Virus record (IMG/VR): IMGVR_UViG_3300025712_000004
Coordinates: 1-64,000 of that record
DNA: 64,000 nt
Direction: 5' to 3' (one strand)
DNA from: a virus
A program made the translations under genes and the position numbers. This document shows positions 35,025-43,297 of this stretch, piece after piece. Position 1 is the stretch's first letter. Each line of letters starts with the position of its first letter. The notes below the pieces were generated by a model, which was given only the letters and a program-made list of their open reading frames with translations, was not told where the DNA came from and ran no database searches.

Positions 35025-37635
35025 AATATGGTATATGAATTGTGAAGCGAGAGGCAACAATATTTTGCTTACGTATTCGCACAACGGGGAAACTAAATAC
35101 CAGAAAATAAGCGACTATAAACCATCGTTATTTTCTGAGTCTGCGGGTCCAACCGAATATACAGAATTACTTTCGGGTAAACATCTGTTCAAGAAAACAT
35201 ATAAAAATATGTGGGAAGCGAACCAAGCCATACGTCAAGCGCACGATACTGAAGGTATGACTATTTACGGTAACCGTAATTTCAACTATACGTTTTTGCA
35301 TGAAAATTTCGACGACATGGAACTGAATTATGATGCGTCAAAAATACGAGGTTTTATAATCGATATCGAATGTCCGTCGGATTTTGGTTTCCCTGAAGCT
35401 TCAAAAGCTGAGTGGGCCATCAACTTGATGTGTATACGTGATTCTATTACTGGTATATACGATGTATATGGCCTTGAGAGCTTCGCAATTGAACGATACC
35501 TCGATAAGCTAATCGAAGGTGGTGTTACGATGGAAGAGGTCAGATACCATCAGTTTGATAGCGAAATTGACCTATTAGAAGCCATGGTAAGTTACTGGGA
35601 AAATAATTACCCACAATACATTACCGGATGGAACATAACAAACTTCGATATGCCTTATATATACAATCGACTTCAACGTTGCGGATTTAACGCAAACCGT
35701 CTGTCTCCATGGAACTCGGTACGAGTACGTGACTTTACTGATGGCTTTGGTAAAGATGCACAAAACATTATCATCTCTGGTGTTAGTGATTTGGATTATA
35801 TAGACCTATACAAAAAGAATAGGTTTATAACTCGTGCAAGCTATAAGTTGGATTTCATACTGGAAATTGAAGGCTTAGGTAATAAGGTAGATTTCTCTCA
35901 TATCGCACCGGACCTAAAAACTCTTTATCGAGTAGATTGGGATTTGTACACCGCATACAATATAATCGATGTTGCTGGTATTAAACGGTTAGACGATAAA
36001 TTGGGGTTCATTGGTATATCATTTGCCGTTGCTTATGCAGCAGGAATTAATTATAGTGATGTGAGTTCTCCGGTGGCGACATGGGAAAACATTTTTTATC
36101 GGGACTTAATTAGAAGTAATGTTATATTACCGCCTAAAAAGAACCATGATAAAATAGGTTTCGAGGGTGGGTATGTTAAAGACCCACAAACTGGTAAGCA
36201 TCGTTGGGTATGTAGTTTCGATTTGGCTTCTCTTTATCCGCATTTAATAATGCAATATAATATTAGCCCAGAAACAATTAGCCAATATATGGTAGCTGGC
36301 GTGAATGTAGATACAATGACTGAGGGTGATTATTATAAGCCACCACCATTAGATTTGTGTGTATGTCCAACAGGTAATACATTTAAGCGAGATAAAGCTG
36401 GTATTATACCTAAGCAAATGTTACGATTATATCTTGAACGTAAAGAAATTAAGCGGCAGATGTTACAACATGAGCAAGATGTAATCGATATAGAAAACGG
36501 TAATTTTGATGAACATGCAATGTTTGGCAAGTATGGACTAAATCTAGCAACCGACACATATGAAACACTATTATCGGCAGCAAAGAAACAAGTTAGCCTG
36601 AAGGACGGTGCGCAAATGGTTCGTAAGATTTTACTTAACTCTGCGTATGGTGCATTAGCGAATATACATTTTTGTTTGTTTGATTTACGTTTAGCTGAAA
36701 GCATAACTAAATCAGGTCAACTTAGTATTCGTTGGATAGGCCGTGTGGTTAATGAGAAGCTAAATGCTGCGTTCGGCACCAATAAAGACTATGTGGTGTA
36801 TACCGATACCGATTCTATCTATGTTAAGTTAGAAGAGGTCGTCGAGCGTATGGGTTATTCGGATAAACCAACCGATGAAATTGTTGCCATGCTTGATAAT
36901 TTCTGCTCCAGTAAAATGGAACCGATGATTAATGCAGGTTATGAAGAATTGGCGAAGTATACTAATGCATATGAGCAGAAGATGTTCATGGACCGTGAAG
37001 TTATTTCAGATAATTCTGTGTTCTGTGCCAAAAAGCGTTATGCTATGTCGGTGTGGAATTCTGAAGGTGTTGCGTTCACTGAGCCATACATTAAAGTTAT
37101 GGGATTGGATTTAGTTAAATCATCCACTCCGCAGGTCTGTAGGGACGCCATGAAGGAAACTGTACGTATGATATTAAATCATACCGAAAGTGAAGTTCAG
37201 GCATACTTCAGGGACTTTAGAGAACGGTATAATGGATTCACACCAGAACAGATTGCCAAACCGAGTGGTGTATCTGCGATGGAAGAAAAATATTGTAATG
37301 GTGATGGTAGTTTCCGTGATGGTACTGTATACTACATATCTAAAGCGTGTATCCATTACAACAGGCATATAGAAAAGTTGGGTTTAGATAAGGTTAAGGT
37401 GGTTGCTGGCGATAAGATTAAATATCTTGAATTGAAGCTCCCAAACAAACTAAAATCTAAAGATATTGGATTTCCTGATGAATTGCCTATTGAATTTGGT
37501 CTACATCATAAGGTAGACTATAAGACAATGTTTGAAAAGACGTTCAAGAAGCCGATGGAAGACATCGCGAGATTGATTGGTTGGTCCCTTGAGCCTAAAG
37601 CGACATTGAAAGGTTTATTATTTAAAAAGAAATAA
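35017..37635 (+). CDS. 43: DNA polymerase, family B (T4 gp43)
   Basis: The 872-residue replicase has a 3'-5' exonuclease domain (FIIDIECPSD, Exo I; ITGWNITNFDMPYIYNR, Exo II) and the polymerase motifs SFDLASLYPHLIMQYN (A), NSAYGALAN (B) and YTDTDSIYV (C, Asp597 and Asp599). The C-terminal tail (ATLKGLLFKKK) resembles a sliding-clamp binding peptide. Length fits T4 gp43 (898). It starts within the end of the upstream homing-like gene after GGAGGGTAAAAT. Confidence 0.96.
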   Translation: MDKIWYMNCEARGNNILLTYSHNGETKYQKISDYKPSLFSESAGPTEYTELLSGKHLFKKTYKNMWEANQAIRQAHDTEGMTIYGNRNFNYTFLHENFDDMELNYDASKIRGFIIDIECPSDFGFPEASKAEWAINLMCIRDSITGIYDVYGLESFAIERYLDKLIEGGVTMEEVRYHQFDSEIDLLEAMVSYWENNYPQYITGWNITNFDMPYIYNRLQRCGFNANRLSPWNSVRVRDFTDGFGKDAQNIIISGVSDLDYIDLYKKNRFITRASYKLDFILEIEGLGNKVDFSHIAPDLKTLYRVDWDLYTAYNIIDVAGIKRLDDKLGFIGISFAVAYAAGINYSDVSSPVATWENIFYRDLIRSNVILPPKKNHDKIGFEGGYVKDPQTGKHRWVCSFDLASLYPHLIMQYNISPETISQYMVAGVNVDTMTEGDYYKPPPLDLCVCPTGNTFKRDKAGIIPKQMLRLYLERKEIKRQMLQHEQDVIDIENGNFDEHAMFGKYGLNLATDTYETLLSAAKKQVSLKDGAQMVRKILLNSAYGALANIHFCLFDLRLAESITKSGQLSIRWIGRVVNEKLNAAFGTNKDYVVYTDTDSIYVKLEEVVERMGYSDKPTDEIVAMLDNFCSSKMEPMINAGYEELAKYTNAYEQKMFMDREVISDNSVFCAKKRYAMSVWNSEGVAFTEPYIKVMGLDLVKSSTPQVCRDAMKETVRMILNHTESEVQAYFRDFRERYNGFTPEQIAKPSGVSAMEEKYCNGDGSFRDGTVYYISKACIHYNRHIEKLGLDKVKVVAGDKIKYLELKLPNKLKSKDIGFPDELPIEFGLHHKVDYKTMFEKTFKKPMEDIARLIGWSLEPKATLKGLLFKKK

Positions 37636-37642
37636 ATATTAG

Positions 37643-37677
37643 TTGACTTTACACTGGAACCTAGTAACATAGGTTCC
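37643..37677 (+). promoter_or_regulatory. Promoter-hairpin module
   Basis: TTGACT (37643-37648), 16-base spacer, TAACAT (37665-37670), perfect 8-bp arms 37656-37663 and 37670-37677. Confidence 0.83.
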
Positions 37678-37710
37678 AAGATAAAGATAATTAATTAAAC
37701 GGAGAAAATT

Positions 37711-38454
37711 ATGAAAACTACAATCAATGCAAACGAACTTAAAGAACTTAGTGCCTGTACGTCAGGATATAAAACATTCGTTGAAGCTCATGAAGATAAA
37801 ACTGTTAAGCTGAGTGAAGCTTTAGAATCTAATGGTATTGATGACCTGTTTTGGTTGTTAGATGAAATACCCCTATCAACAGAGCAAGAAAATGATTTAC
37901 GGTTGTTGGCTTGTGATTATGCATCAGACGTTTTACATATTTTCGAAGAAAAATATCCTACTGATAAAAGACCAAGATTGGCCATTGAAGCAGCTAGAAA
38001 ATATATAAATGGTGAGATAAGTAAAGAGGAATTAGATGATGTTGTTGTTGCTGCTGCTGCTGCTCGTGCTGCTGCTCGCTCTGCTACTGTTGCTGCTCGT
38101 GCTGCTGCTCGCTCTGCTACTGTTGCTGCTGTTGCTGATTATGCTGCTAGTGCTGTTGCTGATTATGCTGCTAGTGCTACTACTTCTTCTCGTGCTGCTG
38201 CTCGCTCTGCTACTGTTGCTGCTGTTGCTGATTATGCTGATTATGCTGCTGCTGCTGCTCGTGCTGCTTCTCGCTCTGCTACTGTTGCTGCTGCTGCTGC
38301 TCGTGCTGATTATGCTGCTGCTGCTACTGTTGCTGCTGTTGCTGATTATGCTGCTAGTGCTGTTGCTGATTATGCTGCTAGTGCTACTACTTCTTCTCGT
38401 AAAACGCAATCAGAGCAATTAATGAAGGTTTTATTGAAATGGGAAAATAAATAG
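37711..38454 (+). CDS. Ala-rich repeat protein with acidic N-terminal domain, 247 aa
   Basis: Residues 1-105 form a helical domain (DDLFWLLDEIPLSTEQENDL; RPRLAIEAARKYINGE) like the start of Ala-rich putative immunity proteins known in phages and bacteria. Residues 110-235 are a low-complexity array of Ala with Arg, Ser, Thr, Asp and Tyr (ARAAARSATVAA; VADYAASA). The array is encoded almost only by GCT, CGT and GAT codons, forming a DNA microsatellite with long internal duplications (38041-38400). It is alone behind its own promoter. The repeats could vary in length between isolates. Confidence 0.75.
   Translation: MKTTINANELKELSACTSGYKTFVEAHEDKTVKLSEALESNGIDDLFWLLDEIPLSTEQENDLRLLACDYASDVLHIFEEKYPTDKRPRLAIEAARKYINGEISKEELDDVVVAAAAARAAARSATVAARAAARSATVAAVADYAASAVADYAASATTSSRAAARSATVAAVADYADYAAAAARAASRSATVAAAAARADYAAAATVAAVADYAASAVADYAASATTSSRKTQSEQLMKVLLKWENK
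38041..38400 (+). repeat. GCT-rich trinucleotide array with internal duplications
   Basis: Mostly GCT, with CGT, ACT, GTT and GAT codons interspersed. Longer blocks repeat, for example the stretch ending in ACTACTTCTTCTCGT near 38180-38190 and again at 38386-38400. The coding strand is T- and G-rich. Prone to slippage. Confidence 0.85.
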
Positions 38455-38491
38455 TTGACACGGTCTTGGGGTCATGTATAATGGCTCCAAG
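38455..38491 (+). promoter_or_regulatory. Promoter-hairpin module
   Basis: TTGACA (38455-38460), 16-base spacer, TATAAT (38477-38482); 11-position arms 38465-38475 and 38481-38491, two G-T pairs. Same arms as at 8945 and 62805. Confidence 0.88.
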
Positions 38492-38511
38492 ATGAACAAA
38501 CGGAGAAAAAT

Positions 38512-38871
38512 ATGAGTCAGTTATTTATAGATAGTGTTACTGAATTAGCAAAGTTAAACCATAACAAGTTTACTGCCATTGAGCAGTTGGCATTAAAGCA
38601 ATTAGAAAGTAAATGCCACGAATCATTATCTCATATTGATAGAGCTATCAGGATATCGAAAAATGCCGATACAGAAATAAAAAATAGCCCAGAAAAAATG
38701 GAAGATGTTCGTCGATATTATTCGTATATATTATCTTCGTGCGAAATGATGTCGTCTTCGTTTTTACTTAAGCCTGTTAAGGGTCATGTAATCCAACGAG
38801 ACCGTACATTTATTGCGAAATATATGGAAGCTGCAAAAATTTTATTAGAAAAACATAAAATTAGTAGTTGA
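38512..38871 (+). CDS. Hypothetical protein, 119 aa
   Basis: Unrecognised helical protein (LFIDSVTELAKLNHNKFTAI; AIRISKNADTEIKN). It lies alone between two promoter-hairpin modules, preceded by CGGAGAAAAAT. Its stop TAG abuts the TTGACA of the next promoter. No motif for function. Confidence 0.7.
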   Translation: MSQLFIDSVTELAKLNHNKFTAIEQLALKQLESKCHESLSHIDRAIRISKNADTEIKNSPEKMEDVRRYYSYILSSCEMMSSSFLLKPVKGHVIQRDRTFIAKYMEAAKILLEKHKISS

Positions 38872-38901
38872 CAATAGAATCGAGTCATATTATAATGGCT
38901 C
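38868..38901 (+). promoter_or_regulatory. Promoter-hairpin module, diverged
   Basis: TTGACA (38868-38873), 17-base spacer, TATAAT (38891-38896). The 7-position arms GAGTCAT/ATGGCTC (38882-38888, 38895-38901) hold one G-T pair. Confidence 0.8.
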
Positions 38902-38925
38902 CAAGATAAACAAACGGAGAAAGTT

Positions 38926-39072
38926 ATGTCATCATTCAAGCACCATTGGGCATTTAATGTTGTTTCGATAAGTAGAGAAACTATAAAAAGACCTTTACTT
39001 ACTCTTTGGAAACATGATAAACTAGTTCAGTACAAGGGACAAAGAATTATCCCTTGCAAATATATCGGTTAG
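38926..39072 (+). CDS. Small basic protein, 48 aa
   Basis: A 48-codon gene with a good CGGAGAAAGTT site directly follows its promoter. The peptide is basic (SRETIKRPLLTLWKHDKL; KGQRIIPCKYIG) with no recognised family. Its promoter and ribosome site are like those of the other genes, which supports its reality. Function unknown. Confidence 0.6.
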   Translation: MSSFKHHWAFNVVSISRETIKRPLLTLWKHDKLVQYKGQRIIPCKYIG

Positions 39073-39089
39073 ATATATTTATGTAAATG

Positions 39090-39238
39090 TTTAGTATCTG
39101 GTGACGTATGGGTGTCGATAGCCCAATATGAATAGAATATATGTTGTTTGTTCCTTCTGTATATTCATGGCATATTCATGGCCCGTATGGTGGGATTAAG
39201 ACTTAAGATTGGCAAGTTCGATTCTTGCACACTAAACA
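39090..39238 (+). tRNA. tRNA-like element of abnormal length (~145 nt)
   Basis: A perfect T-arm (GCAAG TTCGATT CTTGC) near 39215-39231 is followed by acceptor-like ACACTAA. Upstream near 39090 TTAGTAT can pair with it at 6 of 7 positions, or TGTTTAGT with ACTAAACA over 8. A D-arm-like GAC-GTATGGGT-GTC follows the 5' arm. Between lie about 70 extra bases with a duplicated ATATTCATGGC. No CCA is encoded and no standard anticodon arm is evident. It resembles the long element at 3289-3428. Confidence 0.35.
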
Positions 39239-39271
39239 ATTACATAAATGTATTTATTATAGGAGAAAAAT

Positions 39272-39535
39272 ATGCAAAACGTACAATTTATTTTGAACGA
39301 AGATGGCTTCGCGTTTGAAGTTAAATGTGAAATCGACCTAGAAAATTTAGAAGGTTGCGAGTTATTTGAAACTGAAGAAGAGTTATGCCAAGCACACCGA
39401 GAAATCCACAAAAATTCTGGATTTCGAGCGGAACTTATCACGATTGATGAAGCCGAAATTGTATCAAATTTTGATGGTGTTATTGGTGTAGTTGATTCTT
39501 GTGTTGCGGTGTATGTATCGGCCTTCTCGTATTAG
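39272..39535 (+). CDS. Hypothetical acidic protein, 87 aa
   Basis: Unrecognised acidic, beta-rich protein (VQFILNEDGFAFEVKCEIDL; ETEEELCQAHREIH). Good AGGAGAAAAAT site after the tRNA-like region. No functional motif. Confidence 0.7.
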   Translation: MQNVQFILNEDGFAFEVKCEIDLENLEGCELFETEEELCQAHREIHKNSGFRAELITIDEAEIVSNFDGVIGVVDSCVAVYVSAFSY

Positions 39536-39545
39536 GGGATTTTTT

Positions 39546-40241
39546 ATGAGTAAAGATAAATTTAGTATAGGGATAATAGATAAATCTAGATGTTCTAGAA
39601 TCTTAAACCAATGGCACTATTTAAAGACGTGAGCAAATCGTTTAAAAGTGGAATAAATTATGGACTATTCGATGATGGGAAGTTAGTTGGCGTATGTATA
39701 TATACAGGATTTCCTGTACCTGAATTAGTTTATGGTATGTTTGGTTTGGATAGAGACGACCAACAAGGGTTTTATGAACTTAGTCGGTTATGTATCAGCC
39801 CACAAACACAAGAATCTGAACATAATATAGCCAGTTGGTTTATAAGTAAAACCATCAAGGAACTTAGAAGAAATTTTAGTGTTCGTGCTATTCTAAGTTA
39901 TGCAGACGACGACCACCATAATGGTATAATTTATAAGGCTTCAAACTTCACTTATTATGGCAAAACAGCAAAAAAAAAGCGATTTTTGGATTCGCCACAA
40001 AAATGGGACATACACCAAACATTCACGGGGTAAGATTAGTGGATTGGATGGCGAATGGCGACCGCGCAGTATAAAACACCGATTTGTTATGGTCTATGAT
40101 GGAACTTTGGACATGAAATGGGAAGAACAATTATGGATTAGAACGCCAGATAGAATAAGACCAACAGTTGTGGCTGGTCCATCAAATGGTATACAAAAAA
40201 CACCATTCGTTAAATTGTTATTTGGTAACTCGCATGATTGA
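39546..40241 (+). pseudogene. Mom-like GNAT-fold DNA-modification protein, reading frame changes twice
   Basis: The gene opens at ATG 39546 (MSKDKFSIGIIDKSRC) and reads to NQWHYLK. It then needs a -1 shift at TTTAAAG (about 39623-39629) to continue as DVSKSFKSGINYGLFDDG, LSRLCISPQ, AILSYADDDHHNGIIYKASN. It returns to the first frame at a run of nine A (39970-39978) to finish as SDFWIRHKNGTYTKHSRGK and on to TGA at 40241. The pieces together match the intact paralog at 54315 and the Mom family (WHY, SYAD...G.IY.A.N). Mu Mom modifies adenine in DNA to evade restriction. The two shifts may be mutations, assembly errors or programmed slippage; the first site is a textbook slippery heptamer. Confidence 0.65.
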
Positions 40242-40506
40242 AATAAAAGAAATCGCAGGTTTCGATGAAGCCAAGCAACGAAAAGTTATGAACGTGTTAT
40301 TATATGGCACAAGTAAAGCAAAAACCGCTTTACAATTCGAAACGAGTCGTGGTACTATTATTCGCATCGAACAGCAGATGGCTCCAATATTAGAAGCCGA
40401 AGCCGATGTGTGTATTGGTCAAGATATACATGAAGCAATATCAACATTTGGCCACAATAAAAAAATTAAACGTACACCGTTTACAGTATTAGTGTTAAAC
40501 TATTAG
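40234..40506 (+). CDS. Helix-turn-helix protein, 90 aa
   Basis: The 90-residue protein contains a likely helix-turn-helix (KVMNVLLYGTSKAKTALQFE, then TSRGTIIRIEQQ). The start ATG overlaps the stop of the Mom-like gene (ATGATTGA), so translation is coupled to it. A regulator of the neighbouring gene is plausible by position. It does not resemble Mu Com, which has a zinc site. Confidence 0.6.
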   Translation: MIEIKEIAGFDEAKQRKVMNVLLYGTSKAKTALQFETSRGTIIRIEQQMAPILEAEADVCIGQDIHEAISTFGHNKKIKRTPFTVLVLNY

Positions 40507-40515
40507 GAACTAGAA

Positions 40516-41091
40516 ATGATACAAAATGAAATAGATATAGCTAAGCAATATTATATAAGTAAACAATATAGTAGTAAAAGGTTGGGTATACCATTCGTAT
40601 TGTCATTTGATGAATTAATAGATAAGATACATGAAGCTGGTATATTTCCTAGTGATATTGGCTGTAGGCGTGGACAATATGTTCTTGGTAGAAAGTGCCA
40701 AAATACATCAAAAACTGATGGCGATTTACCATATTATATAAATACTTGTAGATTTATTACTAAGCACGACAATGATATAGAGCGAGTTATGCCAGTGACA
40801 GATGAGCATAAATATAATTTATCGGTTGCTTTATTAAATGGAAACAACTTTAGTAGAGGTAATAAGGGTTCCGACTCCTTGAAGTTTAAAGGTTGGTACA
40901 TAACACCTAAAGGGAAGTTCGACGATATGAAACTGGCTGGTATAGCTAACGGTATATCACCTAGAACTATACATAGTTGGTGTGGAAAAGAAAATGAACG
41001 AGTGTTCAAGAAAAGTAGGAAAGGTTCTACTACGTTGGACATGTTGGGCAAAACGCCTAAGGATTTAGGATTTGGGTTTTTGTCTAAATAA
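40516..41091 (+). CDS. Homing endonuclease-like protein with NUMOD-type tail
   Basis: The 191-residue paralog of 34365-35024 has LSFDELIDKIHEAGIFPSDI, RRGQYVLGRKC and DGDLPYYINTCRFIT. Its C-terminus (FKGWYITPKGKFDDM, then IANGISPRTIHSWC) is a NUMOD-type DNA-binding motif. It lies directly before gp59 and gp32, again beside conserved replication genes. Start after a weak AGGAACTAGAA site. Confidence 0.65.
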   Translation: MIQNEIDIAKQYYISKQYSSKRLGIPFVLSFDELIDKIHEAGIFPSDIGCRRGQYVLGRKCQNTSKTDGDLPYYINTCRFITKHDNDIERVMPVTDEHKYNLSVALLNGNNFSRGNKGSDSLKFKGWYITPKGKFDDMKLAGIANGISPRTIHSWCGKENERVFKKSRKGSTTLDMLGKTPKDLGFGFLSK

Positions 41092-41102
41092 TAGGAGATA
41101 CC

Positions 41103-41708
41103 ATGATACAGAAACTATCACCTTATCAGGCTTGTAAGTTGTTTATGAACATCAGGACGCATTTTAGTAATGAGAAATTTGATATAACTGCGTCTAACGG
41201 TATCCGATACAGTGAAGCGAGTTTCGAAAAGCGCAAAGATAAAGGCTACTTCACGAAACTGGCACACGAATACGCTTCCGGTGATTTAGGTTACTACTTT
41301 ATGAGTAACTTAATAGATGGAAACGAACATCCGTCAGGGATGATGGATATAACATATCGGGAATGGAAGGCACGAATGCATAAGATTGAGCACATCTTCA
41401 ATGAAGATTGTATGTTGATTTATTCGCATATGATGCAACAGGAACTGACGTTTAATGATTTCTTCGTGTCCAACAATGGTGGACTCCCGATATCAATACA
41501 AATGCTAAACGGTAACATGATAAGCATAGAAACTATTTGCCTTATAGATGCACTCTTTGATGGGTTCATTATCCAACGAATGGACACGCAAATAACAGAT
41601 AGGTTTGTCTGGGACAAGATTAGAATTAGAATTGTTAAATATGCACCATGGATAAAACGATATTATAAAGCTGAAGAAATTAAAGCTATACTACGAAATT
41701 ACACTTAA
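41103..41708 (+). CDS. 59: Helicase loader (T4 gp59)
   Basis: The 201-residue protein aligns well with T4 gp59 (217). It opens YQACKLFMNIRTHF, has YSEASFEKRKDKGYFTKLA (T4: DAAYQKRRDKYFFQKL), YYFMSNLI, then MHKIEHIFNEDC and a C-terminal ETICLIDALFDGF. gp59 loads the gp41 helicase onto gp32-coated forks and recombination intermediates. It is followed by gp32 (41734), the same neighbour as in T4. Good GGAGATACC site. Confidence 0.85.
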   Translation: MIQKLSPYQACKLFMNIRTHFSNEKFDITASNGIRYSEASFEKRKDKGYFTKLAHEYASGDLGYYFMSNLIDGNEHPSGMMDITYREWKARMHKIEHIFNEDCMLIYSHMMQQELTFNDFFVSNNGGLPISIQMLNGNMISIETICLIDALFDGFIIQRMDTQITDRFVWDKIRIRIVKYAPWIKRYYKAEEIKAILRNYT

Positions 41709-41733
41709 ATTATAAAACTTAAAGGATAAAAAT

Positions 41734-42816
41734 ATGTCATTCGCAAATATGAAGAAAAACAACGCTAGCGCACTACAAGGTTTACAGGCACAAGTACAGC
41801 AGTCATTAGAAAACCAAAATGGTGGCGTAGCAAAAGACCCACGCTTCTGGAAACACACATACGACAAAACTACTAAAGTTGGTAGTGCTGTTATTCGCTT
41901 CTTACCGTTTGGTGATGGTGAGCGTCTACCTTGGGCATCATGGCAGGGTTACAACTTTAAAACGGCTGCAGGTAGCTATTGGAACCGTTCACGAGTAACT
42001 ATTGGCCAACCAGACCCAATGGCAGAAATCAACAAAACTGCATGGGCGCGTAATTTAGCTGGTGACCAAAATGGTTGTAAAGACCGCACAATTAAGAAAC
42101 GTTTTGTTGCGAACATTGTGGTCATTAGTGACCCAGCGAACCCACAAAACAACGGCCAGAACTTCTTATATGAATACGGTCCTTCTATCCAAGACTTGAT
42201 TTTGGCTAAGATGGCACCAAAATACGAAGACCAAGCAAAGGTTCCAGTATTTGATTGGTGGAAAGGTGCAAACTTTGAGCTTCGTTCATGTGAAGATAAA
42301 AAGTTCTTAAGCTATAAAGATAGTACTTTTGCTCCGGCAGGTCCATTACATCCAGATGATGCAGTGCTTGAGAAAATCTACAACGGTATGCATGATTTGG
42401 TTGAGTTCGAGAAAGAAGAAGGCAACTATAAGTCTTACGATGACTTGAAAGCTGATGCGATTAAAGTATTGGGTGCACGTTTCGTCGCTGGTATCTTCGG
42501 TGAAGAATTCTCGCCTGAAGCTGCAGCGCAAAGTGGTGGTAATCCTTTTGGTCAAGCCCAACAGCAAGCCCAAAAGCAAGCAGCACCTCAAGGTAATCCT
42601 TTTGGTCAACAGCAAGCAGCGGTAAGTAATGAGCCAGCGGCAGCAGGTAACCCGTTTGAACAGCAAGCAGCCAGTAATGAGCCAGCGGCAGCAGGTAACC
42701 CGTTTGAACAGCAAGCAGCCAGTAATGAGCCAGCGGCAGCAGGTAACCCGTTTGAACAGCAAGCAGCAAGCACTGAAAATGTAGCAGCCGACCCATTTGC
42801 AAATATTCCTTTGTAA
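41734..42816 (+). CDS. 32: Single-stranded DNA-binding protein (T4 gp32)
   Basis: The 360-residue protein covers single-stranded DNA at the fork. Recognisable parts are the basic N-terminus (SFANMKKNNASALQGLQAQV), IRFLPFGDGERLPWASW, FVANIVVISDPANPQNNGQN and FDWWKGANFELR. The classical T4 zinc knuckle is not evident. The C-terminal tail has three 16-residue repeats with NPFEQQAASNEPAAAG and ends acidic/hydrophobic (DPFANIPL), as in SSB tails that bind partners. Longer than T4 gp32 (301) mainly because of the repeats. Confidence 0.92.
   Translation: MSFANMKKNNASALQGLQAQVQQSLENQNGGVAKDPRFWKHTYDKTTKVGSAVIRFLPFGDGERLPWASWQGYNFKTAAGSYWNRSRVTIGQPDPMAEINKTAWARNLAGDQNGCKDRTIKKRFVANIVVISDPANPQNNGQNFLYEYGPSIQDLILAKMAPKYEDQAKVPVFDWWKGANFELRSCEDKKFLSYKDSTFAPAGPLHPDDAVLEKIYNGMHDLVEFEKEEGNYKSYDDLKADAIKVLGARFVAGIFGEEFSPEAAAQSGGNPFGQAQQQAQKQAAPQGNPFGQQQAAVSNEPAAAGNPFEQQAASNEPAAAGNPFEQQAASNEPAAAGNPFEQQAASTENVAADPFANIPL
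42610..42770 (+). repeat. 48-bp tandem repeat in gp32 C-terminus
   Basis: A unit of 48 bp containing CAGCAAGCAGCCAGTAATGA occurs about three times in frame, with a diverged leading copy. The last copies are identical, suggesting recent expansion. Confidence 0.85.
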
Positions 42817-42874
42817 TTTGGTTGAAGTGTAGTATAATGTAGTTATCTAAGGTGGCTGGAATGGTCTAGCCACC
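42811..42874 (+). promoter_or_regulatory. Promoter and downstream hairpin after gp32
   Basis: TTGTAA (42811-42816), 16-base spacer, TATAAT (42833-42838). A separate perfect 7-bp hairpin GGTGGCT/AGCCACC (42851-42857, 42868-42874) follows, just where transcription would start. It may stabilise the gp32 mRNA 3' end or the new 5' end. Confidence 0.6.
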
Positions 42875-42902
42875 GAATATTAAAATTTTTGGAGAATATT
42901 AA

Positions 42903-43103
42903 ATGTCAGTACAATTAAATGAGCGTAAATTAGAATTAGCAGCCGACGTAGTAAAATTTGTTGAACAGTACAACGATTGCATAAGCCAAACAGACGTATT
43001 ACGCAAATGTGAATCAGTTGATGACTTTGATGCATTAGAAGATGAAGTAACAATCGCTATCGATACAGGCAACATCGAAGCACTATCTGAAGCACTAATT
43101 TAA
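42903..43103 (+). CDS. Hypothetical acidic protein, 66 aa
   Basis: Unrecognised acidic helical protein (LAADVVKFVEQYNDCISQTD; DDFDALEDEVTIAIDTG). Preceded by TTTGGAGAATATTAA. It sits between gp32 and a small basic gene. No functional motif. Confidence 0.7.
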   Translation: MSVQLNERKLELAADVVKFVEQYNDCISQTDVLRKCESVDDFDALEDEVTIAIDTGNIEALSEALI

Positions 43104-43114
43104 TAGGTGATGTT

Positions 43115-43297
43115 ATGGCGAAGACAGTCAAGGTAAAAAAACATAAGCGCGACGGAGTGGTTGTCGAAGCACACGACAGAGAAATCACCCGTGGTAAAGA
43201 ATCACTATCAAACAAGATTAAAAGTAAGGCCATAGAAAAAGCTAAAGGCCAGAAATTAAAGAAACTATTTTTTGGAGAGAACAATGATACTACTTGA
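43115..43297 (+). CDS. Small basic protein, 60 aa
   Basis: A Lys-rich protein (MAKTVKVKKHKRDGVVVE; IKSKAIEKAKGQKLKKLF) that probably binds nucleic acid. It overlaps the start of RNase H by 14 bases. The ATG follows AGGTGATGTT. Family unknown. Confidence 0.65.
   Translation: MAKTVKVKKHKRDGVVVEAHDREITRGKESLSNKIKSKAIEKAKGQKLKKLFFGENNDTT

Noticed and set aside
38032-38422. Long frames in other phases of the Ala array
   Set aside because: Ser/Ile- and Leu-only frames are by-products of the GCT microsatellite.
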